Source: Ceriagrion tenellum
Lineage: Eukaryota; Arthropoda; Insecta; Odonata; Coenagrionidae
Assembly (NCBI GenBank): GCA_963169105.1
Contig: OY720635.1
Location: 129,437,894 to 129,501,893, forward strand
Length of the DNA: 64,000 bases
Direction of reading: 5' to 3'
Part shown: positions 49,784-61,070 of the stretch, in pieces
Numbering within the stretch: the stretch's first letter is position 1
Layout: each line of letters begins with the position of its first letter
The notes under the pieces: model-generated
Told to the model about the DNA's origin: nothing
Databases searched by the model: none
What the model saw: the letters and a program-made list of their open reading frames with translations, nothing else
Position numbers and translations under genes: made by a program

Positions 49784-49970
49784 ATATTTTTTGAGCGGTA
49801 GAAAATATGGAACATATCCTAAAACCTATTTATTTTAATTAATATATTTATTTTTACTGTCAATATTATTAATTAATTCATTGATTTTTATTGTCAATGA
49901 CATGACTATAGCATTTGAGCGGTAGGAAATATGGAACATATTCTACAATATATTTATTTAACACTAAAAG
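49784..49970 (+). repeat. two-copy direct repeat, period 124
   Basis: TGAGCGGTAG.AAATATGGAA with the following CATAT.CTA block at 49792 and 49916. The spacer itself contains a shorter duplication (TTTTTA.TGTCAAT). Confidence 0.75.
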
Positions 49971-51194
49971 AACTATTTTTTTCTTTTTTAACTTAACTTA
50001 ATTTTTTTTATTTAGATCGCACTCTATTAACTAGATTTTTTAATTTATGGGTCCAATTATTAAATATGTTAGGCACTTTAGTCGTCAGGTTTCTATCTCC
50101 GAGCAATGTGTACATTCAATGAATGAAAAAAGCGTTGGCTCACATGCACGTGCGTCAGCCCACTCGCTGAAGAAGACCTCTCTCGCTACCGAAATATTAA
50201 ACTAAATTCATACATTAAATTACCTGCATTTTATAACTCACATATAACCCTCGTGAGTATTGTGACACACAAAATTACATAACCTCAAACGCGTAAATAT
50301 GGCAATCTATTAATTGAACAATGATCATAAAAAGATTAATAAAAATCGTGCGTCATTACATATAAGCTGTATCTATACGCACATGAAAAACGTTTTGAAA
50401 AAAAGGATGCCACACGCGTTGAAATTCGTAATTCACAGCGGTTGAATGCAACTGTCCGATGTTTTGTGCTCCACGTGATGAAAATAATCGTCAGTGGTGA
50501 AAGATTGCACGAAATGCTAGGATTAAATATTTATATTTCGAAATTCCTATGAAAAGAGCATCATACGCCAGGTCGAGTTAAAATGGCCGTACTTGCTGAA
50601 AAAGGAGAAGAGCTATCTCATTTGAATTTTTATATCAAGCCAAAAACGAAGAGCAGGGTATCCATTATACATTTTAGTGATCCAACTCCCGAACATTAAG
50701 TTTAACTTGAAAAGTTCTGTCATGACTTTCACAACAGTATAAAATTAAACACAATGCTGGAATAGCATATTTATATATGTCACAAAATAAAATCACTAGA
50801 CTCGTCAATATTTGCGAGAAGTGTTTTGAATATTACGTCACATTGTATAAACGTATTTCAGCTTCAGTAGAGGTTCGTTTTCCCGTATTGTTACTCCAAT
50901 TGCCGTGTTCAACTAAAGCGATACCTCTACTGTCGATAAACGTATACCGAAAAGAAATATCCGATTATACAAAGGCGTGATATCTGCCTTTTGAAAAATG
51001 TGAAAAAGTAATAAACTTGCACTCGGAAACGCCAGGGGAAAATCATCTCCAATTAACGACCATGATGTTATGCCCTCTTCCTCCGGGAATTAACATAACG
51101 TTGTCCTAATAGACGTTAAGTTCTAAAGTCATGAGTAATAAAATCGATAATAGTTAACAGAAAGAATGATTTTTTCGAAAATTATTTACGCATA
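49971..51194. other. AT-rich non-coding stretch
   Basis: No gene or repeat is recognised. Short frames have no bias. Confidence 0.45.
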
Positions 51195-51640
51195 TTTTGG
51201 CAACAGCCATCATCATTGGTTGTTCAATCCTAAGATTGGTTGACTGCAGCTCTCCAACCTTCCCTATCTGATGATAGTTCCCTTACCTCCTCTCTTCCTA
51301 TGTACTTGTCTCTTAATTTGGTCCATTAGCTAATTCCTGGGCCTTCCTTTAAGGACTTTTCCCTCTGTTTTGCCTTCAATTATGCTCTTCATAAACTCAT
51401 TGTCTCTCAGGATATGTCCAATCCATCTTGTTCTTCTTCTTCCATCGCGTTCCATATGGTCCTTTCCTCTTCTACTCTTCTGCACACTACATCTATTCTA
51501 ATTTTGCACTTCCATTTTTACTTCAGCATCCTTCTCCAGCACCGGATTTCGAAGGCATCTAATCTTTTCTGGTCAGTTTTTTCAATGGTCCATCCTTCCG
51601 ATCCATAGAGTGCAACAGTCATAATTTATCGCAAAACTGA
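51195..51640 (-). mobile_element. RTE-like non-LTR retrotransposon tail, antisense
   Basis: The - strand reads, from 51640 downward: VALYGSEGWTIEKTDQKRLD, AFEIRCWRRMLK, a stop, KCKIRIDVVCRRVEEERTIW, then across shifts KDNEFMKSIIEGKTEG, LKGRPRNQLMDQIK and DREGWRAAVNQS. These are the consecutive late blocks of an insect RTE-like polymerase in the right order. Several stops and frame shifts make it inactive. The short + strand frame at 51414-51608 is its shadow. Confidence 0.85.
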
Positions 51641-52489
51641 CGCTATTAATTGCGATGGTCCGATTCATAGCGCATAAAAATTATAGCTATAGCAAGAAGA
51701 TTGGATGCTCTGAATACACGATTTCAAGCTTTCCCGACGAATATGATGATTGAAGAGCTCTCGGGTTTTCTACCGGCTTAGGTTTTCAATTTCTACCAAC
51801 GTTTCGACAAGCAAATCTAAATCGTGATCAGAAGAGCAATCATGGTTCTCCAAGATCACATCCATGTTCCACCATGCCAGCGCTAGTGTTATTGCAATTT
51901 TCAAATACGCTCAGAAAGAATGAGAGAAAAATGACATTGCCATCCGCTAAATTTTATCAGGTTATTTTTATTACTTATCTTAATTGATAGAGTGAGTTAC
52001 TAGGACTTTAACTGTTAAGTGTTGACCATAAAGAGCGGTTTTTGTACTACATAATGATTACAAAAATGCTTGAGAAGGATCAGAAGTCCTACACCAGAGA
52101 TCTGGGAATCTAATGAAGAGCTTAGATTCCAGGATCCCTCACGGCGATGGGCCAAACCCCTGTCGAATCGTTGGAAGTAATAAGTGGCCTAACTTGGAGA
52201 AAAATACGAGAACTTGATTATATATGGTTATCTAGGACTTGGAAAAGAGTTTTTCTTCTCTTAAATTTATTTTAAGCTGCCAATCTGCCATTCAGCCAAC
52301 TTTTTTTGCTCGATAGAAGAAATTTTATACATTAAAAGAACCTGACAACATATTGGGTTTGGTGACTATCAAATATTTCTTTTCAGCCAATAACGCGACG
52401 AAATGCACAAATTATTCTAAAGTAAGCAAAAATAGACACCATAAGGCTGAAATTCATCGTGAAAAATATTATTAAAAACACATGAACGG
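51641..52489. other. non-coding, no gene recognised
   Basis: No supported feature. Confidence 0.4.
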
Positions 52490-52580
52490 CAATCGAGATA
52501 TCTGGTTCGAATCCTGTAGAGAGAATTCGAATCCTGGTGAAAGCAAATGATTTTTTTCCATCGCAAAATTTCATCCTTTT
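52490..52580 (+). repeat. tRNA-like SINE relic with duplicated B box
   Basis: GGTTCGAATCC (about 52504) is a perfect B box, and ATTCGAATCC follows 25 bases later with GGTGAAAGC and a T run. No cloverleaf forms. Confidence 0.45.
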
Positions 52581-52815
52581 GGTGTGCTTTTTTTAAGGTA
52601 AAGATTACAAGGTAGACAATGCCATAGTGATTTCTATGTCCGCACAACGTTTCTCAACCGCTATCAACGGAGTGCAAAGAAACCTATTTCCGTTTCCTGA
52701 GGTGCGCAAAAACACTAGCCACATCCTTTTGGTGTCCATGAATGACTCCGCAATGAACACACAAAGGGTTGCATTTCACTGCGCACTTAATTCAAGGCTA
52801 TCCTCCTTCAAACTG

Positions 52816-53543
52816 ACAAGGGGAGTGTCAGATAGCCGGGTCTCAGATTTTATTCAAAGTTAGTAGTTGTACAGACTGCTGTATGTGGTTCATGAATCAC
52901 CCCACATTAGGGTTATATAACCAATAGTTTTAACGAAAAAGGCCTTTAAAAATTTCAAAATTCCCTTTAGATTGGCCACCCACATAACTGACAAACTACG
53001 AACAATTTTAATATTATTAAGAATTATGCTTGAATAGTAAAAATATGAAGACAATATTATAAAATAATTATAGAAAATGGAAATCATGTGCATGAAGGAA
53101 TAATAAAAATACGTCGTGAAAAGATAAGGAAGTGACATAATAAGAAGGCTGCCTTCGACCGAAAAAAGAGACTAAGCCTGATGTCGTGTATGCAAATGAA
53201 AAATTTGCCTCGCGCAAAAATAATATTTCGAGTAAAAATAAAAAAATCTTGGGTGCATTTTAGGATGCCGTAAAAGAAAAACTAAAAAAACAGCGGAAGA
53301 AACATATCCCGTATTGGAATCGAACCCGTGTCTCTAGACCGGAGACGAGCACGTCAGCCACCCGTCCAGCTTGTCAGTTATGTGGGTCTGAAGGGAATTT
53401 TGAAATTTTTCAAGGCCTTTTTTGCTTAAAGTTTTGGTCATATAACCCTATATGTGGGGTGATTCATGAACCGCATACAGCAGTCTGTACAACTACTAAG
53501 TTTGAATGAAATCTGAGACCCGGCTATCTGACACTCCCCTTGT
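52816..53543. mobile_element. 728-bp element with about 175-bp inverted ends
   Basis: 52816-52994 and 53371-53543 are inverted copies of each other (ACAAGGGGAGTGTCAGATAG with its complement; CATGAATCACCCCACAT with its complement; CATAACTGACAA with its complement). The 376-base centre is AT-rich and carries a tRNA-like segment on the - strand directly against the right arm. No protein is encoded. It could be a large foldback/MITE, or two SINE-like copies inserted head to head. Confidence 0.8.
53300..53370 (-). repeat. tRNA-like SINE head
   Basis: On the - strand: an A box TGGCTGACGTG (53350-53360), a perfect five-pair GTCTC/GAGAC stem with a seven-base loop (anticodon-arm-like), and a B box GGTTCGATTCC (53316-53326). 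The T-arm and acceptor stem do not pair properly, so it is read as a tRNA-derived promoter of a SINE and not a working tRNA gene. Confidence 0.6.
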
Positions 53544-53837
53544 GAGTGAGATAAGATTTAAATTCCTCCCGCTTCAATTTCCAACGCGGTCGCAGAGGAG
53601 CCGTGAAGTGTTGGTTGCGTAAAGTCACGGCGCCCCCCTTATTCGTGACTCCGCAGGTTGCATACGTTCTGGTGCGCGGGACCACGGGGGTAAGTCTGGA
53701 ACTTAAGGCCGCCCGTTGACAAACGTTTGTCCACCATTACACCATGTACACCATTTGTCATAGTTAGCGAGTCCATGGACGTTCAATCGTTTTGTTTATA
53801 TCGGCAATTAAATGAGCGACTATTCTACACCTTCGTT

Positions 53838-54060
53838 CACATACTACCCTGCGAGGCGCCGCATGGGCGTGTGGCGTGACAAAGTTGGCCTTCTTTATGT
53901 TGTTGGTGACTATTTTGCCGTTTGTGTCCAATAAAGACTCTGCTATCGAAGATTTGCCCTGGAATCCTCTCGCGTAAGGCCAGAATGACTTAGGGTTTTC
54001 ATCTAGTAATTCACCAAGGACTTTTTTCTTGAAGTTTCGTAGAGTAGTGCGCATTATTTT
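53838..54060 (-). mobile_element. non-LTR polymerase N-side fragment joined to repeat C block
   Basis: The - strand frame starting at 54054 reads LRNFKKKVLGELLDENPKSF, then WPYARGFQGKSSIAESLLDT and NGKIVTNNIKKANFV. This resembles the linker between endonuclease and reverse transcriptase in insect non-LTR elements ('...NPK.FW.Y......I..L....G......KA..F'). The similarity ends at about 53880, precisely where the repeat C start block (TACTACCCTGCGAGG..., 53838-53878) begins, so the two are fused. Confidence 0.65.
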
Positions 54061-55549
54061 CTTCGTTTTTGAGCATTGGGCAACGTTAATTTCCTTCGCT
54101 GCAAGTTAACACTAATAACCCGTACAACCGCACATACGTAAAACGTAATAAATCCAAAACTGTCGCCAGTCGATAAAAATTAAGATAAAAGTGCTCACTT
54201 GCTTCAGCGGCGAAATTTTTCCTTCGGGATCGCGGAATATTTATTGTCACTCTCTCACACTACGTAAAAATCTCCACAATGTGAAACCCTCAAAGCACAA
54301 CGGTAAATCTGTGTGTGAGCTCAGCTATGACCATTATGTTGTCGAAAATATGACTTCCAGACTCGCCAGGGCCGATTTTGACAGCAAGGCAGACAATTGG
54401 CGTTTTTCGACGGTCGAAAAATGTGACTGAATTTCCCTCAATCGAGGAAGCTTCATCAGTTTTCTAATGCTCTTCGAGTAAGTATACAACTTAGACGCTG
54501 TCAGCGGAGAAAGTTGTCTCCAGATGAAAGCCCAAGTGTGCGATTTCAGACAAGATAAGATTGTTGATTATATCTCGAAAGCACGTGATAAAGAAGAATC
54601 TTTATTATTAAAAAATAATACTCATCCTTTGCATTACCGAGGGGAAACGTGAAGTTTTGAACAAATTCCCTCATTTATAGAAATAGGACTGCTGACAGAG
54701 GAGACGCCAATGAAAATTAATTTGTACCGTTTTCAAAGGAAAGATATTGCTTACCAGCATAGGATTTGGTTAACTTTCAAAGCAAAATATTTTATCAAAG
54801 ATCTAACATACTTATCCTCATTTAACTATCTTTCAGGAATATAAAACTAATTTGGGATGATAACAACTTGAATACTATACCATCATCGAGTTCCAGCGAG
54901 TAAACATCTCAATAGGATTAACTCATAATAAAAACGAGGTACAGTTCCATTATGTTTTAATGCTGTCTACCTGTTTCTACGTCTATAGCGTCATTTTCAA
55001 GACAAACAGAAGGAAAATTACAAATGCGAACCTATTATGCAGTTGAAGTAAGAAGGGGTGGGAGAAGGGAAAACAAGGCATAGGAGGGGATGAGTAATGG
55101 AAGTGTACGAATATCATAGAAGGACAATGAGGGAAGTGGAAGGAATGTCAGATGATGATGACATCAGGAGGGGGAGGGAGGGTTAGCAAGAAAAAAGTCG
55201 CATTTCAAAACTGCTGTCAAAATAAGAGTACATTTAAAACACACCGCCATACCATTAAAAAAAAAAGAAATAAAAAAAGGTAAAAGAAAAAATTTAATGA
55301 TTTCAAGGATTTCTAAAATACCCAGTTTATAACCTTTGTCAAACACTTGTCAAAAATTTATTATTAAAATAATACATGTATCTCTCTTACGTTTTGGCAG
55401 GAGTTGCTCCCCATCTCAATAGGAGGAGCTCATCTCAATGGGTTCACAAGTCTGACGTAACATATACCAGCATGCTCTGGCACCATTATTAATACATGCA
55501 AGGATAGCACTCATGCCTTGTATAGGATACGCGCTCTAAGATCCCGCTG
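54061..55549. other. non-coding, no gene recognised
   Basis: A + strand frame at 54191-54430 is not recognised. A purine-rich stretch at 55050-55190 and an A-rich run at 55256-55295 are low complexity. Confidence 0.4.
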
Positions 55550-56360
55550 ACACCAAAAAGACGATCGCGACGCGCGAAACTGGCCGACCGGTGTCGACGC
55601 ACACCCCTCAAAACTCCCTCCAAAACGCAAGAGAAGCCGTAATTTCCATCAGCGACCCGACTAGAGTTAAAATCTGGCCGCGGCGGCCGTTTGTTCCGAG
55701 TTGGGTCGGGGGGTTAAGAGAAGGCGCTTGGAGCATATATTGTAGGGAGAAGAAGTTTAGAGAGTTTGGGAGGCGGGAGAGGAGGGAAATAAAGCAAAAA
55801 CGTTCGGTTTTAATGAAGCCGTCTCGCCCTTTACGCGGAACCGCACTCACACCGGCGCATCAATTCTCGGATATCTTCAACAACCCCCTCTCCACTTCTC
55901 CTCGAAAGGAGAGAGAGGGAGGGAATGAGGGGAGGCGCTGAGGTCGACGGGAGAGAAGGGAAAGGAGGAAGGGTTAAAAGAGGGGAGTTAAATTATCTAC
56001 CACCTCTTTCTCCCACGCATAGCTCCCGCCCTCAGGCGCTATGCGTATATCTCCTCCATCTCCTGCACGTGCCCCGGCGGTTGAGCCCCGCCCACTAAAG
56101 GCTTTTCCTCCCATCGCCCCGTGGCCATAACGTTATTCTCTCCCATCCCCCCTCATCCACACACAACTCATCCTTCCACGCACGCATGGGGGCGACCCAC
56201 TCTCTTCCCCTAACCCACACCTCATGGCTTCCACGATCCATCCATCTCTTCCGCTTCCACGCTCTTCTCTCTTCCGTATTTGCATACAAGACTCTTGATA
56301 ACCGCCGAGCGCTCGCTTCATCATGCTTTAAAGCCGAGTTGTTCTTCCCGCCTCAACCAA
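55550..56360. promoter_or_regulatory. CpG-rich region, possible promoter
   Basis: CG-dense start (GACGATCGCGACGCGCGAAAC near 55560, GGCCGCGGCGGCCG near 55676), then purine- and pyrimidine-rich blocks. Frames of up to 116 codons exist on both strands and are composition-driven. No TATA box is placed with confidence. Confidence 0.3.
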
Positions 56361-56984
56361 TGCGGGCTTCTCAAACGCGTAATATCACGATCGGTGGCTC
56401 CTTTTTTTCAAATTCCCGACTCTTTTTCAAAAGACTGCGTAATCTGTACACGCTGGACAGTTTAAGAAACAATTCGTCACCATCACCGTGTACACTACGT
56501 AACATGCCTGATAATGGCACATTTGAGTCACCATGATTTTCAGTTAATAGGCCAGGGGAGTGTTCAAACTTTTTTTTCCTTGCATTTACTCAAGCAGCGC
56601 TGAACACAGTCAACCACCAGGAGTAAAAACAATTTACAGTATTTGGAAAAGACAGATTTGTGCAAAGAAGAGTCATGTGAAAGTGGTGCAGAAAGAAAGA
56701 AATGGCTTCAAAAAGCACAGTAATTCTTGTAAGTAAGTGAGTCTTAGAAAAAGCGAATGAACCATCATTGGCAGAAAATATCAGGCCAATAAGAAAACCA
56801 GTTTACATTAACTTTAATAATCAATAAATAACATTTAAAAACTTTAACGAATTAGCACATCAGCTGACTTTTTAAGACAATTTTATATTTTTAGTAGATA
56901 ATAAGTATGCAAAATTAAGTCCTTCGAGCATATGCAACGAGTTGAAGCATCGGCATCAAGTATCCCCATGGTATTAGTTAGGTT

Positions 56985-57160
56985 TCAACGGAAGGTAGAC
57001 CGAGAAAGTTGTGGTTGAGGAAATTCTTAGGAGAAGGAATATTAGGAGTCTTAAAAACGGGAGGAAGTGTACGAAGCAGTGTATGGGGATAACTGAGGCA
57101 AAAGAGGTTTGCAAGGATAGGTCAGTATGGAGGAAATTATTGAAGCAGAGTTAGGTGTAC
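56985..57160 (+). mobile_element. non-LTR polymerase tail repeat, copy 2
   Basis: Reads RRNIRSLKNGRKCTKQCMGI, then TEAKEVCKDRSVWRKLLKQS and a stop: the intact end of an insect non-LTR polymerase. GRPRK.W is visible just upstream in another frame. It is the least damaged of the four related copies. Confidence 0.65.
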
Positions 57161-57864
57161 AAATATGTATTTATGAGCGAAACTTAGTCACTCTGTCAAC
57201 CCCAGAAGGGAACGGCGTGTTTGGTATGTAAGGTATGTATGTATTCAACAAGATGTGGCACGAAGCAAAGCATAAAATACGTGTATCAACATTTGTAATC
57301 AGAAAGAGAGTGACGACATAGGAACAAATATCACATCAACATTACCCGATTTACAAATCTGTCAACCAAGTCCTTGGTCCTACAGCCAAAAAAAAACTAG
57401 CTTCCTTTCACTACTATCTTTAAAGCCAAATTTTAAATGCGCAAATATTCTGGTCAATCTCATTTGAGTGCTCAGCTTTCTGAGCGACACATCTTGTGGA
57501 TAAAATTTCTTCCATTCTTTAATGAGGCCCCATTCTCAAAATTCAAATTTTATATTTTTATTCGTCATCGGGAGTAGTGAGAGTCGTACTAATTAGACAT
57601 GTGTATCACCACTGAGAGTAATTACACCATCTAAATAGTTGAAAAAGTAGATCATTAATCAGTGAAGAATCGTCGCTTGGCATGCGTCTTAAGTATTTGG
57701 GTTTCATATCAAATTCACATAACTGAGAACTGCTAAGGTAAAAAATTGTCCTAATTTCAGCACAGTCAGCGATTTCCAATGTGATATATAAGAAATGAAT
57801 GTGTAAACTTTGCGAGAGATAGGGATATACCACGAAAGTCATGGATAAATGTTGTGAAAAATAC

Positions 57865-58010
57865 TTATAATAGGTGGATATTAGGAGTCTTGAGGAGAGG
57901 AGGGCTTGCATAAAGCAATGCATGAATGCGACGGAAGGATACGGTATTTGCTAGGATATGGTGGTTTGAGGGAAATTATTAAAATTGAAGGCAGTTTTAT
58001 AGGCCTTGAG
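57865..58010 (+). mobile_element. non-LTR polymerase tail repeat, copy 3
   Basis: DNA-level relative of 56985-57160 (GGATATTAGGAGTCTTGAG, CAATGCATGAATG, AGGATATGGTGGTTTGAG.GAAATTATT) with indels that destroy the frame. Confidence 0.55.
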
Positions 58011-58084
58011 AGTCCAGTTCAGAAATAATGTATGATACGGGAGTGACTAGTGTGAGAGGAAGTGTATGACCGCGAAAATCATTG

Positions 58085-58215
58085 GTAAGTGTGGTGAAAG
58101 AGACTCTTTAGAGAAGGAACAATAGAAGTCTTAAAAATGGAAGAGCATTAATGAAAGGGAAGCAGGGAGAGGCAAGCAAAGATGTACATTATGGGGAAAT
58201 TATTTAGAGAGAGCC
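58085..58215 (+). mobile_element. non-LTR polymerase tail repeat, copy 4
   Basis: GTGTGGTGAAAGAGACTC, then a GAACAATAGAAGTCTTAAAAA block and ATTATGGGGAAATTATTTA match the other copies. The 5' part is closest to copy 1 at 38140. Confidence 0.5.
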
Positions 58216-58284
58216 AGTTTCTTGGGCTTGAAGCAATAACAAAATTCTTTCACTTTGCCCAACTCAAAGAGAATGACATAATGG

Positions 58285-58312
58285 ATATATACACACACAT
58301 ATATATATATGT
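58285..58312. repeat. AC/AT microsatellite
   Basis: Alternating ACACAC followed by ATATAT. Confidence 0.8.
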
Positions 58313-58329
58313 ACGTAGAATTCAACCGT

Positions 58330-58800
58330 GGCGGTGAAGCTTCGAGTGGTCTGAAAACGCAGTTCCAGACGAGGTATCCACCCCCCCCATTACGTCATCC
58401 GTCTTTTCCTGTCTCCCCTCCTCTCTGAATGCACGCTTGCACGTAGGCTTGAACGGCACAGTGGAGGCGGCTTGTGAATGGCTGCTTTGTGATCGGGAGT
58501 CTAGAGCGAGAGAGCGGGAGCAGGCACTATACTTGAATGTGCAGAGTGACATTGCATTGCGCCTCTTTGTTCTCCGCGCGGTGTCTGTCTCCTCCATCCC
58601 TTCGGGTGGGGAGGATGGAGGAAGCTTGAGGTCCATTTGCTTCGTAACTTAATGGTTCCTCCTCCTTTCACCGCGCCACGTCGTCTCGCTCCTCTTGAAG
58701 GGTGTCTACACTTCTCTCCGGGACCCGACCTCCCCTGGCAGGGGGACCTAAGGAGTGGCATGGCCTTTCGCCTCAATATATCTTCACCTTTGAACCCAAA
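58330..58800. promoter_or_regulatory. GC-rich patch, possible regulatory region
   Basis: Moderately CpG-rich with CCTCC tracts. Frames on both strands overlap and are not recognised. No core-promoter motif is convincing. Confidence 0.2.
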
Positions 58801-59689
58801 TTTTTGTTTCCCTTTACTCCGGAAGAAATAAAATTAGCTCAACCGAAGTTTTTTATTCTCACACACTCAAGTGTGGATGTTAATGTCTAAAGTTTGAGCG
58901 TACTTGAAAGAAATAGTCATCACATTGATATTTAATTGTGTAGCAAAAGCCAGATGAAATGGCTTCAGTTGATAATTTGGTTGCATTCAATGTATTCGTC
59001 AAGGTTAAATCTCGATCCCGTTTTCTTCTAGCTCACAATTTTTTATAGTAACTACTTATCTGTCAGGTGAAGCATCAATAAGACACACATGTAAGGTGTG
59101 AGTCTTTTTGTATTTTCGTTCCTGGAAGTGCATTGGAATTATTTGTTTTGTGTGAACGACCAAAATATCTTCTAAGTCACCGATAACATTCATATTCTAA
59201 CGGTTTAAAGTACGGCCTATATTGTCGCATCATTTTGAACATCACATACTAATACAAAACATATGTGGCGCAGCAATAAAAATTAAGCTCCACTAAATAC
59301 ACTCCTATAACTCATGTCACCATTTCATCTCCAAAAACTTTACACCTTTCCCGGCTGGTGCCCTAATACCTCCTGCCACACGCCCATGTGGCGGCTAGCG
59401 GGGTATTGTCTTGTGTAGATGCGGATGTATATTTGATCACCATTAAATATTCAGGCAGAGCAAAAAAATAAGAATAAGTGTGGCCGAGTGAATTACATGA
59501 CTGAGAACCTGAACTAAAGCAATCCATTCATTTTACCGTTTCTACTCAGTTTTTTATTAACAGTATTTGCCTCTTCACCTTTTGACCCAAAGACAGGTAA
59601 CTTTTCAGTCCCTTCATTTCTCATGGGGTCGTTTTCTTATTTCATTTTTTGTCATGGTCATCTATTGCGCAAGGAGAGTAAAACTTTGT
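58801..59689. other. non-coding; reversed start block of repeat C
   Basis: 59364-59424 carries CCTGCCACACGCCCATGTGG followed by CGGCTAGCGGGGTATTG, the reverse complement of the repeat C start. The rest is AT-rich. Confidence 0.5.
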
Positions 59690-59860
59690 ACCTATCTGCT
59701 CGGAAATGTATTTCTCTTATTTAACCGCTTCTGTTGCACATAGAAATGTAGAGCAGAGTCAAAATTATACACTTTCTGTCGCTTTGAAACACACCTGTTC
59801 GGAATTACTAAAGCCAACCAAGCTTAGCGTGTAGCCTCCGAGTCTCGAGTGGCTGACATA
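59690..59860 (+). repeat. dispersed repeat C, partial copy
   Basis: TTTGTACCTATCTGCTCGG, CTCTTATTTAACCGCTTCTG, CTTTGAAACACACCTGTTCGG and AGCTTAGCGTGTAGCCTCCG match the middle and later parts of repeat C, in particular the 41578 copy. Confidence 0.65.
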
Positions 59861-59899
59861 TCTGATATATTAACAGCTGCAGAGCAAAAGAAAGCCGAA

Positions 59900-60330
59900 G
59901 TAATAAAATCGGCGCTTTACCGTAAAGTGATGAAGATTAAATAGATGGACCCGATGGAACTAATCACCAATAAAGATTTTCTAGAAAGAGTCGGAGAGAA
60001 AAGAAGCATAAAGGGAAACTGCAGTGGAGAAACATACTGGAGATATTTTGTGAGACAACCGCCAATTGAGAACTATTATCGGTATTTTTAGGGTTCTTCC
60101 CACGCTGCACCATTTTTCTGGACGACCGTTTCGCCGGCATTCCAGTCGGCTTCACCAGGTCCTAGACCCGAAAAACACCAACATACGAGAAAACTGTTGA
60201 AGAGTCCGTAACAATTGAGAGCCATATTGGAGGGAGAAATGAATGCGAAGAACTACAGAGGAAGACCAAGATTAGAATATATACCTATGGGAAGTTGTGG
60301 AGAAGATCAAAGTGAAGAATTGTGCAAGAA
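59900..60330 (+). mobile_element. non-LTR polymerase tail, interrupted by a small insertion
   Basis: First part: YRKVMKIK, a stop, then MDPMELITNKDFLERVGEKR, the 'I..W.D...N..VL.RV.E.R' block of RTE-like polymerases. Second part from 60211: MRAILEGEMNAKNYRGRPRL followed by EYI, the 'EG...G...RGRPR..Y' block. Between them, about 60050-60180 is unrelated DNA with a hammerhead-like core on its - strand, so it is probably an inserted element. Confidence 0.75.
60128..60158 (-). ncRNA. hammerhead-like core in an inserted element (candidate)
   Basis: On the - strand: CTGGTGA, one base, GCCG, a loop of ten bases, CGGC, then GAAAC. It has the same layout as the Penelope-like copies, with A-to-G at the fourth core position. 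No supported stem III or cleavage site. Confidence 0.25.
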
Positions 60331-60459
60331 TGTAGCCGCTGAGGCAAGTGTAGTGAAGCGCTGCAGCAAACCAATCTTCGGAGTGATGAACGCTGATGAT
60401 GACGGTCCGAAAATAAATCTTCCTGCGTTTTCACTCCGGAGACCAATCCCTTAACATTT

Positions 60460-61070
60460 CTGCGAGTGATCAAAGATGCATGGTATGAATAGGGAGAGCA
60501 CGTTTTGGTGTCGAAGTTGCATGATAAGTTTCGTCAGCCGGCGATCCCGCGGGAGGGGAGGAAAAACTCGACTGAGCCCGCACGTGCTCGGTGATTTCCC
60601 TCGAGAGTCCGGCGATCTGTTCCGTACTTCTATTTTTTTCCCACGACTTCTCACTTCGGGCACTTCAGTCAAATAAAAAAAACAAGGCGACGCGTGCTCC
60701 GCTTTAGGCCTTAAAGTTTTAAAAATATAAAGCAAAATGAAGCCATGGAGATGAAAGACGGAAGGGGTGGAGGGAAATGAGACGATAATGAGAGAGAAGG
60801 GAAGAAAAAAAGATAGTGAAAGAGAAGAATGCTGCTTCGGCGGCGAGTGAAAGAGGAGAGGAAGGGATGCGGAAGGAGATGAAAGGAGACGGATGAGGGT
60901 GGGAAAGAGAGGGCGCGTCAGGGTGGAAACGGGAGAGGAAGATTGGACTAGGGGAAAAGGGTTGAAAGATAAAGAGGGAGAGAGAATCGAGCAAGCTTTT
61001 CGGCTCGCCTCGGGAAAGAACAATGCGGGGCTGAAGCATTGAAGAGTTGGGAGACGGGCAAGTTCTTGGC
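60460..61070. other. GC-rich then purine-rich non-coding sequence
   Basis: 60520-60640 is CpG-containing; 60730-61020 is a long purine-rich tract. The longest open frame of the window (60451-61131, - strand, 226 codons) runs along this tract and is dominated by S, P, L and F, as any pyrimidine-rich strand gives. It is not called a gene. Confidence 0.5.

Noticed and set aside
53300..53370. tRNA gene on the - strand
   Set aside because: A and B boxes and an anticodon-like stem are present, but the T-arm and acceptor stem do not pair, and the loop lacks the usual T before the anticodon.
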